Origin: DATGLG01 sp035294245
GTDB taxonomy: Bacteria; Pseudomonadota; Alphaproteobacteria; JACZXZ01
Assembly (NCBI GenBank): GCA_035294245.1
Contig: DATGLG010000073.1
Location: 76,988-140,987, forward strand
Reading direction: 5' to 3'
Length of the DNA stretch: 64,000 bases
The notes under the pieces are model-generated. The model was not told the DNA's origin and did no database searches. It saw nothing but the letters and a program-made list of their open reading frames with translations. Shown piece after piece: positions 44,863-53,376 of the stretch. Position 1 is the first letter of the stretch. The number at the start of each line of letters is the position of its first letter. The position numbers and the translations under genes were made by a program.

Positions 44863-45845
44863 AGATTGCAGTCCTCGGAAGCAATTCCTTTTCGGGGGCG
44901 AGCTTCGTTGATCACGCATTGGCGCGCGGCGCAGACGTCATCGGTATCAGTCGCTCGCCGGAGCCGCATCATGCGTTTCTCCCCTATCGCTGGTCCGACC
45001 GTCAATCGGCCTTCCGCTTCCATGCCCTCGACCTCAATCGCGACCTCGATGCCATCGCCGCTCTGATACGCCAAGAGCGGCCGAGTTACGTCGTCAATTT
45101 CGCCGCTCAGAGCATGGTCGGTGAGAGCTGGAAGAATCCTGATCACTGGTTCATGACGAACGTCGTCTCGACCGTGCGGCTCCATGACCAATTGCGCCAG
45201 TTCGATTTTCTCGACCGCTACGTCCACATCACGACGCCCGAGGTCTATGGCAGCACAACCGGATTCATCACCGAAGATGCCCCCTTCAACCCAAGTACGC
45301 CGTACGCCGTATCGCGGGCGGCGGCGGATATGAGTCTTCGCACTTATCACGCCGCTTACGGTTTTCCGGTGGTGTACACGCGCGCTGCCAATGTGTACGG
45401 GCCGGGACAGCAACTCTATCGCATCATTCCGCGAACAATCCTCTTCATCAAGCTCGGGCGGCGGCTGAGCCTCCATGGCGGCGGCCATTCGAGCCGATCA
45501 TTCATTCACATCGCCGATGTCGCCGATGCCACGTGGCGGGTGATGCTCGAAGGCCGGCTCGGGGCGAGCTATCACATCTCGACAGAGGACGTTATTACTA
45601 TTCGCGAGCTCGTCGAGCGCATCTGCGGGATGATGAGCGCCCGATTTGCCGATGCCGTCGAGGTAAGTGACGAGCGGCTGGGCAAAGACACCGCCTATAT
45701 GCTCGACAGCCGGAAAATTAGGAGCGAGCTCGGCTGGCGCGACACCATCGGTCTCGACGAGGGCATCGCGACCTGCATACGGTGGATCGAGGATAACTTC
45801 GACGATCTACGATCCCAGCCATTCGATTACATTCATAAGCCATGA
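44859..45845 (+). CDS. NDP-sugar 4,6-dehydratase-like SDR with YxxxR
   Basis: A 328-residue extended SDR. Loop GSNSFSGASF, active-site TTPEVYGS, but the tetrad reads TPYAVSRAAADM, so arginine replaces the usual YxxxK lysine. NDP-sugar binding is suggested by NVYGPGQQLYRIIPRTI and SRSFIHIADVADA. TTPEVYG is like the 4,6-dehydratase catalytic Thr-Asp/Glu region. ATGA overlap with both neighbours. Confidence 0.83.
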   Translation: MKIAVLGSNSFSGASFVDHALARGADVIGISRSPEPHHAFLPYRWSDRQSAFRFHALDLNRDLDAIAALIRQERPSYVVNFAAQSMVGESWKNPDHWFMTNVVSTVRLHDQLRQFDFLDRYVHITTPEVYGSTTGFITEDAPFNPSTPYAVSRAAADMSLRTYHAAYGFPVVYTRAANVYGPGQQLYRIIPRTILFIKLGRRLSLHGGGHSSRSFIHIADVADATWRVMLEGRLGASYHISTEDVITIRELVERICGMMSARFADAVEVSDERLGKDTAYMLDSRKIRSELGWRDTIGLDEGIATCIRWIEDNFDDLRSQPFDYIHKP

Positions 45846-46711
45846 CCTTGGCGCTTATCATGGAAGCAACAGCTCACCTGCATAACGAGGACACAACAGA
45901 GCGGCTTACCGAGCTCGCCCGCCAGATTCGCGGCCGCATCATCGAAACCTCACACCGTACCGGAACGCCACATCTCGGGTCCTGCCTTTCCTGCGTCGAC
46001 ATCCTTGTCGCCCTCTATTTTCAGCATCTTGCGATCGACCCGACGAATCCGCGCGCTGCCGACCGTGATCGTTTTATCTTGAGCAAAGGCCATGCAGCGC
46101 CGGCGCTCTTCCAGATTCTTGCCATGCGCGGCTTCTATTCCGAGGCGATGCTCGCGAGCTATGGCGAAGATGGAAGCGTCTTCGCCGAGCATCCCCCCAC
46201 CCCAGCTCACCTGCCGGGGATCGAGGCCGCGACCGGGTCGCTCGGTCATGGACTGCCAATGGGATTAGGGATGGCGTTGGCAGGTCGCATTCAAGGTATG
46301 AACTATCGCGTTTTCGCCGTTGTCAGCGACGGCGAATGTAACGAGGGCTCGATTTGGGAGGCGGCGCTCTTTGCCGCGGCCCAGAAGCTTGAGCGCGTGG
46401 CGGTCATCGTCGATTTCAATAAATGGCAGGCGACGGGACGCAGTCGGGATGTGATGGCGCTCGATCCCCTCGCCGAGAAATGGCGGTCATTCGGTTGGAG
46501 CGTGTGCGAGATCGACGGACATGATATGCGCCAGCTTCTTGCGGCGCTTGCGAGGGTTCCCGATGGCAGCGGCAAGCCGATAGCCATCATTGCCCATACT
46601 GTGAAGGGCAAGGGTGTCTCCTTTATGGAGGATGACAACAACTGGCATTATCGAATTCCGACTGCCGAGGAGGTGTTGTCCGCCAAACGCGAATTGGGGC
46701 TGCTTCCATGA
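45842..46711 (+). CDS. Transketolase, N-terminal (thiamine pyrophosphate) subunit
   Basis: A 289-residue half-transketolase. It has the TPP/metal-binding motif VVSDGECNEGSIWEAALFAAAQKL, the HLGSCLSCVDILVALYF and DRFILSKGHAAPALF segments, and GSLGHGLPMGLGMALA. Together with the next gene it makes the split form of the enzyme that moves two-carbon units between sugar phosphates. Another ATG is at 45860. Confidence 0.92.
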   Translation: MTLALIMEATAHLHNEDTTERLTELARQIRGRIIETSHRTGTPHLGSCLSCVDILVALYFQHLAIDPTNPRAADRDRFILSKGHAAPALFQILAMRGFYSEAMLASYGEDGSVFAEHPPTPAHLPGIEAATGSLGHGLPMGLGMALAGRIQGMNYRVFAVVSDGECNEGSIWEAALFAAAQKLERVAVIVDFNKWQATGRSRDVMALDPLAEKWRSFGWSVCEIDGHDMRQLLAALARVPDGSGKPIAIIAHTVKGKGVSFMEDDNNWHYRIPTAEEVLSAKRELGLLP

Positions 46712-47634
46712 GGAACGCCTTCGCCGAGGAGATCACCAGCCTTGGGATTGCGGATTCCCGCATAGTCCTGCTGTCCGGCGATATCGGCAATAAGCTGTTC
46801 GACCGCTTCAAGGCGCATAACGAGTCGCGCTTCTATAATTGCGGCGTCGCTGAAGCCAACATGATGAGCATGGCGGCAGGCCTCGGCCTCTCCGGCCTGC
46901 GGCCCGTCGTTTACACAATTACGCCCTTCACGACGACGCGCTGCTACGAGCAGATCCGGGTCGATGTCTGTTACCATCGCGCGCCTGTCGTGATCGTAGG
47001 CACCGGCGCGGGGCTTTCCTACGCCGAGCTCGGCCCAACTCATCATTCATGCGAGGATTTGGCGATCCTCCGCCTTCTTCCCGAAATGACGGTGCTGGCT
47101 CCTTGTGATGCCGTCGAGCTCCGCCTCGCCCTGCGAGCCGCCTTGCGCCAGGACGGTCCCGTCTATATGCGGATCGGGAAGAAGGGTGAGCCGATTCTTC
47201 ATGCCACCGAGCCCGATTTCGCCATTGGCCGCGCCATTACGCTGCGGAACGGCGCGGACCTCTGCCTTATCGCAACAGGCACGATCATGTCGGTCGTGCT
47301 CGCCGCCGCCGATCGTCTCGCCGCTGCCGGCCTATCCGTTCGGGTCGAGAGCTTCCCGACGGTAAAGCCGCTCGACCGTTCAAGGCTCGATGAAGTGTTC
47401 GCGAGCTTTCCGCTCCTCGGTGTCGTCGAGGAGCACGGCCTGGCAGGCGGTCTTGGCGGTAGCATTGCCGAGTGGCTGGCGCGCCGAGCCGATTTCAAGG
47501 GACGGCTTGTCACCTTTGGCACGCCCGACGAGTTCATGCACGAGGTTGGCTCCCAGGACTACGCCCGGCAACGCTTCGGGCTCAGCAGCGAGAACATCGC
47601 AGCAACCATGCTGCGGCATTGGCGCGCGCGATGA
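46708..47634 (+). CDS. Transketolase, C-terminal (pyrimidine-binding) subunit
   Basis: A 308-residue partner of the previous protein. RIVLLSGDIGNKLFD, FYNCGVAEANMMSMAAGLGLSG (the activating glutamate), GAGLSYAELGPTHHSCEDLAILR and the C-terminal domain VVEEHGLAGGLGG are diagnostic. The ATGA overlap keeps both halves in equal amounts. Presence of a dedicated transketolase in a sugar-nucleotide operon is unusual. Confidence 0.92.
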   Translation: MRNAFAEEITSLGIADSRIVLLSGDIGNKLFDRFKAHNESRFYNCGVAEANMMSMAAGLGLSGLRPVVYTITPFTTTRCYEQIRVDVCYHRAPVVIVGTGAGLSYAELGPTHHSCEDLAILRLLPEMTVLAPCDAVELRLALRAALRQDGPVYMRIGKKGEPILHATEPDFAIGRAITLRNGADLCLIATGTIMSVVLAAADRLAAAGLSVRVESFPTVKPLDRSRLDEVFASFPLLGVVEEHGLAGGLGGSIAEWLARRADFKGRLVTFGTPDEFMHEVGSQDYARQRFGLSSENIAATMLRHWRAR

Positions 47635-48296
47635 TCCCGGGGCCCATTGACGCGGGGCGGACGATGCGCATCGGCATCGATTTCGACAACACGATCGTGG
47701 GATACGATCGAGTCTTCCACCGCGTCGCGCGCGAAGCCGGGCTGATCCCGCCCGAGCTTCCAGTCTCGAAGCGCTCGGTCCGCGACTACCTGCGCCGCAG
47801 CGGCTTGGAAGAGCGCTGGACCGAGATCCAGGGCGAGGTCTATGGAACACGAATGGCCGAGGCCGAGCCTTTCCCCGGGGTTCTTACCTTCCTACGCCGC
47901 GCACGCGATCATGGTGTCCGCGTCACCATCATCAGCCATAAGACGCGTTATCCGTTCCTTGGGCCTCGCCATGATCTGCACCACGCCGCGCGCCTTTGGA
48001 TAGAGATGGCGTTGAGGGACCGTCAAGGACCCCTGGTGACCTCCGATCAAGTCTTTTTCGAGCTAACACAGAAGGAGAAACTCGCTCGGATCGACGCGCT
48101 CCAATGCAGCCATTTCATCGACGATTTGCCGGAGATACTCCTGGCGCCTGAGTTTCCTCCGTCGACTCAGCCGCTGCTTTTCTCACCGGACGATGAGGCA
48201 CCCGAAGCATCGGCTCTCCGGGCCCTCCCGAGCTGGAAGGCAATTAGCGACTTTTTCGAGGCATCATGGACGCTAGGCTTGCAGAGGACGCATTGA
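47631..48296 (+). CDS. HAD-superfamily phosphatase-like protein
   Basis: A 221-residue protein. Motif I is GIDFDNTIVGYD (nucleophile Asp and the +2 Asp), motif II TIISHKTRYP, and motif IV HFIDDLPEILL, so the catalytic set is complete. The role may be removal of a phosphate as GmhB does, but the sequence is not clearly GmhB. It may start at 47631 (overlap ATGA) or at 47664 (MRIGIDFD). It overlaps the kinase gene by 31 bases. Confidence 0.75.
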   Translation: MIPGPIDAGRTMRIGIDFDNTIVGYDRVFHRVAREAGLIPPELPVSKRSVRDYLRRSGLEERWTEIQGEVYGTRMAEAEPFPGVLTFLRRARDHGVRVTIISHKTRYPFLGPRHDLHHAARLWIEMALRDRQGPLVTSDQVFFELTQKEKLARIDALQCSHFIDDLPEILLAPEFPPSTQPLLFSPDDEAPEASALRALPSWKAISDFFEASWTLGLQRTH

Positions 48297-49303
48297 GCTC
48301 GCTCCTCGGTCGCGGCGAGCTGCGCGCGTCACGCCTCGCTCTGCGCCCATTTCCACCCGGGGGGAATAACCGCGCTTGGCTTGTCGAGACGGGCGACGGA
48401 CGCAAGCTCGTCGCCAAGGCCTATTTTCAAGGCCGCGGCGATGATCGCGACCGCCTTGGCGCGGAATGGGCGTTCCTCAATTATGCGTCAATACGACTGG
48501 GCCTCGCCTGCGTGCCGCGACCCATCATGCATGATGCGGAGCGGGGGATTGGGATCTATGAGTACGTCGATGGGCGCAAGCTTATGGCCGAAGAAGTCGG
48601 CGCAAACGAAGTGGCGTCAGCGGCGCGCTTCTTCCGCGCTCTCAACGGTTCCGACCGCCATGCGATGGCGGCCCACCTCCCGGCGGCATCGGAAGCATGC
48701 TTCAGCCTCGCAGAGCATCTCGAACTCGTCGAACGCCGCCTCGCACGTCTCGAGACGATCGAGCCAGCGACCGATGTCGATGTCGAGGCTATTCGCTTCA
48801 TTGCAGAATTGCGCGCGACTTGGAACCTGATGAAAGAGCGGACGCAATCGATCGCATATACTCGCGGCTGGGCGCTTTCCGAGCCGCTCAACCGGGCCCA
48901 GCGCTGCGTCTCACCATCCGATTTCGGCTTTCATAACGCGATCTTGCAGCCATCCGGTGCAATCTGCTTCATCGACTTTGAATACGCAGGCTGGGACGAT
49001 CCGGCAAAAATGGCTGCCGATTTCTTCTCCCACCCTGCAGTCGCCGTCTCGCCAATTCATATGACGGCATTCCTTGATACAGCCCTCACTTTTTCTGAGG
49101 ATCCCGCACTCCTTAAGCAGCGTACTCTCCTGCTACTTCCGGTGCTGCGGATCAAATGGTGCTGCATCATGATGAATGAGTTTCTTCCCGAGGCCGCCCG
49201 TCGCCGCCGTTTCGCGGATCCTGGTACCGGTGGCGAGCAACGCAAGCGTACGCAGCTCGCCAAGGCGCGGCAGGCTCTACATCGTTGTCACGGATACGCT
49301 TGA
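48266..49303 (+). CDS. APH-fold kinase-like protein
   Basis: A 345-residue protein of the aminoglycoside phosphotransferase/choline-kinase fold. Glycine-type loop and lysine strand near GGNNRAWLVETGDGRKLVAKAYF; catalytic loop VSPSDFGFHNAIL (the HGD of typical APH enzymes reads PSD here, with the catalytic Asp kept and Asn after); and CFIDFEYAGWDDPAKM for the metal Asp. It likely phosphorylates a sugar of this pathway rather than a drug. The start overlaps the previous gene. Confidence 0.8.
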   Translation: MDARLAEDALSSLLGRGELRASRLALRPFPPGGNNRAWLVETGDGRKLVAKAYFQGRGDDRDRLGAEWAFLNYASIRLGLACVPRPIMHDAERGIGIYEYVDGRKLMAEEVGANEVASAARFFRALNGSDRHAMAAHLPAASEACFSLAEHLELVERRLARLETIEPATDVDVEAIRFIAELRATWNLMKERTQSIAYTRGWALSEPLNRAQRCVSPSDFGFHNAILQPSGAICFIDFEYAGWDDPAKMAADFFSHPAVAVSPIHMTAFLDTALTFSEDPALLKQRTLLLLPVLRIKWCCIMMNEFLPEAARRRRFADPGTGGEQRKRTQLAKARQALHRCHGYA

Positions 49304-49305
49304 GC

Positions 49306-49974
49306 ATGGCTTATATCGATTTTCTCTCGACGATACATAAGGCGACGAAGCGCGATTATCTGGCGCGCGTCAATGACCCTGATTATCCCAAAGCGAAAGC
49401 GGCACGGCTCGCGAAGGAATGGGGGTTCGATTACTGGGACGGCGACCGCCGTATCAATTACGGTGGCTATCGCTATGACGGGCGATGGGCGAAGGTGGCA
49501 AAGGCGATGGCCGATCATTACGGATTAAAGCCGGGCGACCGCGTCCTCGACGTCGGTTGCGGCAAGGGCTTCCTCGTCTACGATTTCACGCAAGTTGTGC
49601 CAGGCATCGAGGCCGAAGGGATCGACGTCTCGGCCTACGCAATCGCCCATGCCAAAGAGGAAGTGCGTCACTGCGTCCGGCAGGCCAATGCCATTGCCCT
49701 CCCATTTCCAGATCGCAGCTTTGATCTGGTCGTCTCGATCAATACCCTCCACAATCTTCATTGCTATGATCTCGACAAAGCGTTGCGTGAGATCGAGCGG
49801 GTCGGTCGCCGTCATAAATATATCTGCGTGGAGTCATACCGAAACGAGGAGGAGAAGGCGAACCTTCTTTATTGGCAGGTGACCTGCGAGGCCTTCAATA
49901 CGCCGGAGGAGTGGGCGTGGTGGTTCCGCCACACCGGCTATTCCGGTGATCATTCCTTCATTTATTTTGAATAG
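49306..49974 (+). CDS. SAM-dependent methyltransferase
   Basis: A 222-residue class I methyltransferase. Motif I VLDVGCGKGFLVYDF; then EGIDVSAYAIAHAKEEV, ANAIALPFPDRSFDLVVSINTLHNL and VGRRHKYICVESY give motifs II-IV. The N-terminal 60 residues (DPDYPKAKAARLAKEWGFDYWDGDRRINYGGYRYDG) form a distinctive lid. The target may be a sugar O- or C-position. Start three bases after the kinase stop. Confidence 0.83.
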   Translation: MAYIDFLSTIHKATKRDYLARVNDPDYPKAKAARLAKEWGFDYWDGDRRINYGGYRYDGRWAKVAKAMADHYGLKPGDRVLDVGCGKGFLVYDFTQVVPGIEAEGIDVSAYAIAHAKEEVRHCVRQANAIALPFPDRSFDLVVSINTLHNLHCYDLDKALREIERVGRRHKYICVESYRNEEEKANLLYWQVTCEAFNTPEEWAWWFRHTGYSGDHSFIYFE

Positions 49975-49986
49975 GAGCGCCGCGCT

Positions 49987-51060
49987 GTGGACCTGCCGCG
50001 TACCGCCAGAGCCGCTATCTTGGTAGAGCAGCATCGGCCGCTAGCAATCGCCGAGATCGAACTCCCGGCGAAACTCGAAGCCGGGCAGGTGCTGGTGAAA
50101 GTGCATTGCAGCGGTATCTGCGGCTCACAGCTCGGCGAGATAGATGGCGCGAAAGGAGAGGATCGATACCTGCCACATCTCCTCGGGCATGAAGGCTCGG
50201 GAACGGTACTGGCGATCGGCGCTGGCGTAAAACATGCGAAGCCCGGCGATAAGGTCGTCCTGCATTGGCGCAAAGGGCCGGGGATCGAGGCCGAGCCGGC
50301 CCGATACACGTGGGATGGCCGCCGCGTCAATGCCGGCTGGGTGACAACGTTCAATACGCATGCCATCGTCTCGGAGAACCGGCTTACGCCAATTCCCGCC
50401 GACAGCGACCTTGAAGTCGCGGCATTGTTTGGCTGCGCCGTCACGACCGGCTTCGGTGTCGTCCTCAACAACGCGCGGCTGGGGATCGGCGAGTCTATCG
50501 TGGTATTTGGTGCTGGAGGTGTCGGACTCAGCATTGTTCAAGCTGCAGCGCTTGTCTCGGCTTTTCCGATCGTTGCCGTCGATCTGCACGACAACAAGCT
50601 GTCACTCGCTCGTCAACTTGGGGCCACCCACCTCGTCAATGCAGAGCGCGAGGACGCAGGTCGCGCGATCGCTGGTGCCGTCGGCGCCTCGGGGCTCGAC
50701 GTCTTCATCGACAATACGGGCAACCCCGACGTGATCGCGCTTGGGTACAAGCTGACAAAACCGCAAGGACGAGTGGTGTTGGTCGGCGTCCCGCGCCAAG
50801 GCCGCGACGTGACGCTCCACTCCCTGCCCTTGCATTTCGGGAAGCGCCTCTCCGGCTCACATGGCGGCGAAGCGCAACCCGAGCGCGATATTCCGCGCTA
50901 CCACCAACTCTACCGTGCCGGCCGGCTGCCGCTGGCCAGCCTTATAACCGATCGCTTCGCGCTCGATCAGGTCAACGAGGCCATCGCCGCAATGCGAGCG
51001 GGCCACATCACCGGCCGTTGTTTGCTGAAAATGGAAGGAGGACCCGGGTGTCGCGATTGA
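49987..51060 (+). CDS. Zinc-type medium-chain alcohol dehydrogenase
   Basis: A 357-residue MDR enzyme. Catalytic zinc ligands in SGICGSQ and LLGHEGSG; NAD loop GAGGVGLSIVQAA. The structural-zinc lobe with four cysteines is missing. It ends in a basic, Cys-containing tail. It may oxidise or reduce a sugar hydroxyl or keto group. GTG start, 12 bases after the methyltransferase; the last 13 bases overlap the next gene. Confidence 0.82.
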   Translation: MDLPRTARAAILVEQHRPLAIAEIELPAKLEAGQVLVKVHCSGICGSQLGEIDGAKGEDRYLPHLLGHEGSGTVLAIGAGVKHAKPGDKVVLHWRKGPGIEAEPARYTWDGRRVNAGWVTTFNTHAIVSENRLTPIPADSDLEVAALFGCAVTTGFGVVLNNARLGIGESIVVFGAGGVGLSIVQAAALVSAFPIVAVDLHDNKLSLARQLGATHLVNAEREDAGRAIAGAVGASGLDVFIDNTGNPDVIALGYKLTKPQGRVVLVGVPRQGRDVTLHSLPLHFGKRLSGSHGGEAQPERDIPRYHQLYRAGRLPLASLITDRFALDQVNEAIAAMRAGHITGRCLLKMEGGPGCRD

Positions 51061-52550
51061 AAGCAATCGCCGCCGAGGACGAAGTCGATCAGATCGTCGC
51101 GGCGATACGCGCGCTCCGCCGACCGGACGATAGCCTGGTCTTCGTCTCCGGCAACTTCAATATCATACACCCAGGGCATCTACGGCTGCTCAATTTCGCC
51201 GCCGAATGCGGCGACGTCCTCGTCGTGGCCGTGCATGCCGACGGGTCCGCCGGCACGATCGTCGCCGAAAACCTTCGCCTCGAAGGCGTGCGCTCGATTG
51301 GGGTGGTTGATTTCGCCTTCATTCTGCGCACGCCGCTTGAAGCGATGCTGGCAGCACTTCGCCCCACGATCGTCGTCAAGGGGAAAGAGTATGAGTCGCG
51401 CCCGAATCCGGAGCAGGCAATCTTGGATACCTATGGCGGCAAGCTGCTCTTCAGCTCAGGCGAGATGCGCTTCTCCTCACTCGATCTTCTGAAGAAGGAG
51501 CTCTACGAGCCCGACTTCTCCACCATTGTGAAGCCTCGCGATTTTCCTGAGCGCCACGGCTTCAGGATAGCCGATCTCGTTCCGCTGGTTCGCCGCTTTG
51601 CCGGACTGCGCGTTGTCGTCGTCGGCGACCTCATCGTGGATGAGTATATAAGCTGCGACGCGCTCGGCATGTCACAAGAAGACCCGACATTGGTCGTCAT
51701 GCCGATCGAGACCGATCGCTTCATTGGAGGCGCTGGAATCGTCGCAGCCCACGCCGCCGGAGTGGGCGCCACCGTGCAATATTTTGGAGTCATCGGTGAG
51801 GACGAGGCCGGCGCCTTCGCAACCGAGACCCTGCGCAGATATGGCGTTGCCCATGAACTATTTGTTGATGCAAGCCGCCCGACGACCCTTAAGCGCCGCT
51901 ATCGCGCCAAGAACAAGACATTGCTGCGCGTCAGCCATTTGCGCCAGCACGATATCAGCGCCGAGCTGGCGCGTAAGCTCTTTGACAGCGTGACCACCAC
52001 CCTCGACGGCGCCGACCTCCTTGTCTTCTCGGATTTCAACTACGGCGGCCTTCCCCAATCCCTGGTCGACTCCCTTATCGACTATTGCAGCGAGCGTGGT
52101 GTGCTGATGGTGGCCGACAGCCAGGCCTCCTCGCAGATGGCGGACGTCTCGCGCTTCCGCGGCATGCGACTCTTGACGCCTACGGAATATGAGGCGCGGC
52201 TCGCCATGCGCGACTTCCAGTCCGGCCTCGTTGTGCTCGCGGAGTCTCTGCGCCAGAAGGCGCAAGCACAACACATCCTCGTGACTCTCGGCGTTGAAGG
52301 CTTGCTCATCCACGCTGGAGTAGAGCCGGCAGCTTATGCCACAGACCGCTTACCGGCCTTCAATACATCCCCTAAGGATATATCCGGCGCTGGAGATTCA
52401 CTGCTCATTTGCGCCTCGCTCGCTACCGCCGTCGGCGCCGATATCTGGCAGAGCGCCTATCTCGGCTCCTTGGCGGCCGCGTGCCAGGTGAGCCGCGTCG
52501 GCAATACGCCGTTGAGCATCAAGGAGCTCATCCAGGAACTCATGCTGTGA
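51048..52550 (+). CDS. HldE-like bifunctional protein with reversed domain order
   Basis: A 500-residue protein. Residues about 30-150 are a cytidylyltransferase-like domain (VSGNFNIIHPGHLRLLNFAAECG with HxGH; GKEYESR near the site). Residues about 185-500 are a PfkB/ribokinase-type domain (VVVVGDLIVDEY; FIGGAGIVAAHAAGVG; DISGAGDSLLICASL with the anion hole GAGD). In E. coli HldE the kinase comes first, so the order is reversed. The start is GTG with a strong AAGGAGGACCCG ribosome site inside the end of the previous gene. It may form a sugar 1-phosphate and an activated sugar. Confidence 0.86.
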   Translation: MSRLKAIAAEDEVDQIVAAIRALRRPDDSLVFVSGNFNIIHPGHLRLLNFAAECGDVLVVAVHADGSAGTIVAENLRLEGVRSIGVVDFAFILRTPLEAMLAALRPTIVVKGKEYESRPNPEQAILDTYGGKLLFSSGEMRFSSLDLLKKELYEPDFSTIVKPRDFPERHGFRIADLVPLVRRFAGLRVVVVGDLIVDEYISCDALGMSQEDPTLVVMPIETDRFIGGAGIVAAHAAGVGATVQYFGVIGEDEAGAFATETLRRYGVAHELFVDASRPTTLKRRYRAKNKTLLRVSHLRQHDISAELARKLFDSVTTTLDGADLLVFSDFNYGGLPQSLVDSLIDYCSERGVLMVADSQASSQMADVSRFRGMRLLTPTEYEARLAMRDFQSGLVVLAESLRQKAQAQHILVTLGVEGLLIHAGVEPAAYATDRLPAFNTSPKDISGAGDSLLICASLATAVGADIWQSAYLGSLAAACQVSRVGNTPLSIKELIQELML

Positions 52551-53290
52551 GGGCACTACTTCTGGCCGCTGGACTTGGCACGAGATTGAGGCCGTTGACT
52601 GACACGGTGCCGAAGTGCCTTGTCCCTGTCCGTGGCCGACCTCTCCTCGACTACTGGCTCGACCTCTTGCTCGAAGGCGGTATCGAGCGAATTCTCATTA
52701 ACACACATCATTTAGCCGAGATGGTTCGCAGCCATGTCGACGCAAGTCGCTGGCGGGATCGGATCGATCTTGCACATGAGGACTCGCTGCTCGGCACAGG
52801 AGGCACCGTTCTGCGCAACGCCAATTTCTTCGGTGATAACAGCTTCCTGCTCGCGCACGCCGACAATCTGACTCGTTTCGATATCGCGGCGTTCATTGCG
52901 CGGCACGCTGCTCGTCCGGTTGGTGTCGAGATAACGATGATGACGTTCGACACCGATGAGCCTCGATCATGTGGAATCGTCGAAGAAGACGAACGTGGCG
53001 TCGTCGTTCGGTTTCACGAGAAAGTCGCTCACCCGCCGGGAAACCGGGCCAATGCCGCGATCTATATCCTCGAGCCGTCGGTCGTAGCTTACATCGCCAG
53101 CCTAGGGCGCCCGGTCGTTGACTTCAGCACTGAGGTTATTCCGGCGTTTATCGGCCGCATCCATTCCTTCCATAATACCAGCTATCATCGTGACATCGGC
53201 ACCATCGAGAGCCTTCGCAAGGCAGAAACGGAGCTTCGTGATTTCAACGAAGCTGCTTCGCGCCACTCGCAGATAGCCTCATTTTCTTAA
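52547..53290 (+). CDS. Sugar-phosphate nucleotidyltransferase (HddC/RmlA-type)
   Basis: A 247-residue NTP-transferase. Signature LLLAAGLGTRLRPLT with TVPKCLVPV at the start, then GTGGTVLRNA and LAHADNLTRFD (metal Asp) and FHEKVAHPPGNRANAAIYIL. It activates a sugar 1-phosphate with a nucleoside triphosphate. GTG start overlapping the upstream TGA as GTGA. It closes the operon; no terminator was found in the 86 bp after it. Confidence 0.87.
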   Translation: MRALLLAAGLGTRLRPLTDTVPKCLVPVRGRPLLDYWLDLLLEGGIERILINTHHLAEMVRSHVDASRWRDRIDLAHEDSLLGTGGTVLRNANFFGDNSFLLAHADNLTRFDIAAFIARHAARPVGVEITMMTFDTDEPRSCGIVEEDERGVVVRFHEKVAHPPGNRANAAIYILEPSVVAYIASLGRPVVDFSTEVIPAFIGRIHSFHNTSYHRDIGTIESLRKAETELRDFNEAASRHSQIASFS

Positions 53291-53376
53291 GCAGCCCTTT
53301 CCCCGTTCCACGATCGCGAGCCGTCATCCTTCGCTGAAACGCAGGGAAGGTGATAGACGACATTCAGGCGCGTGCT

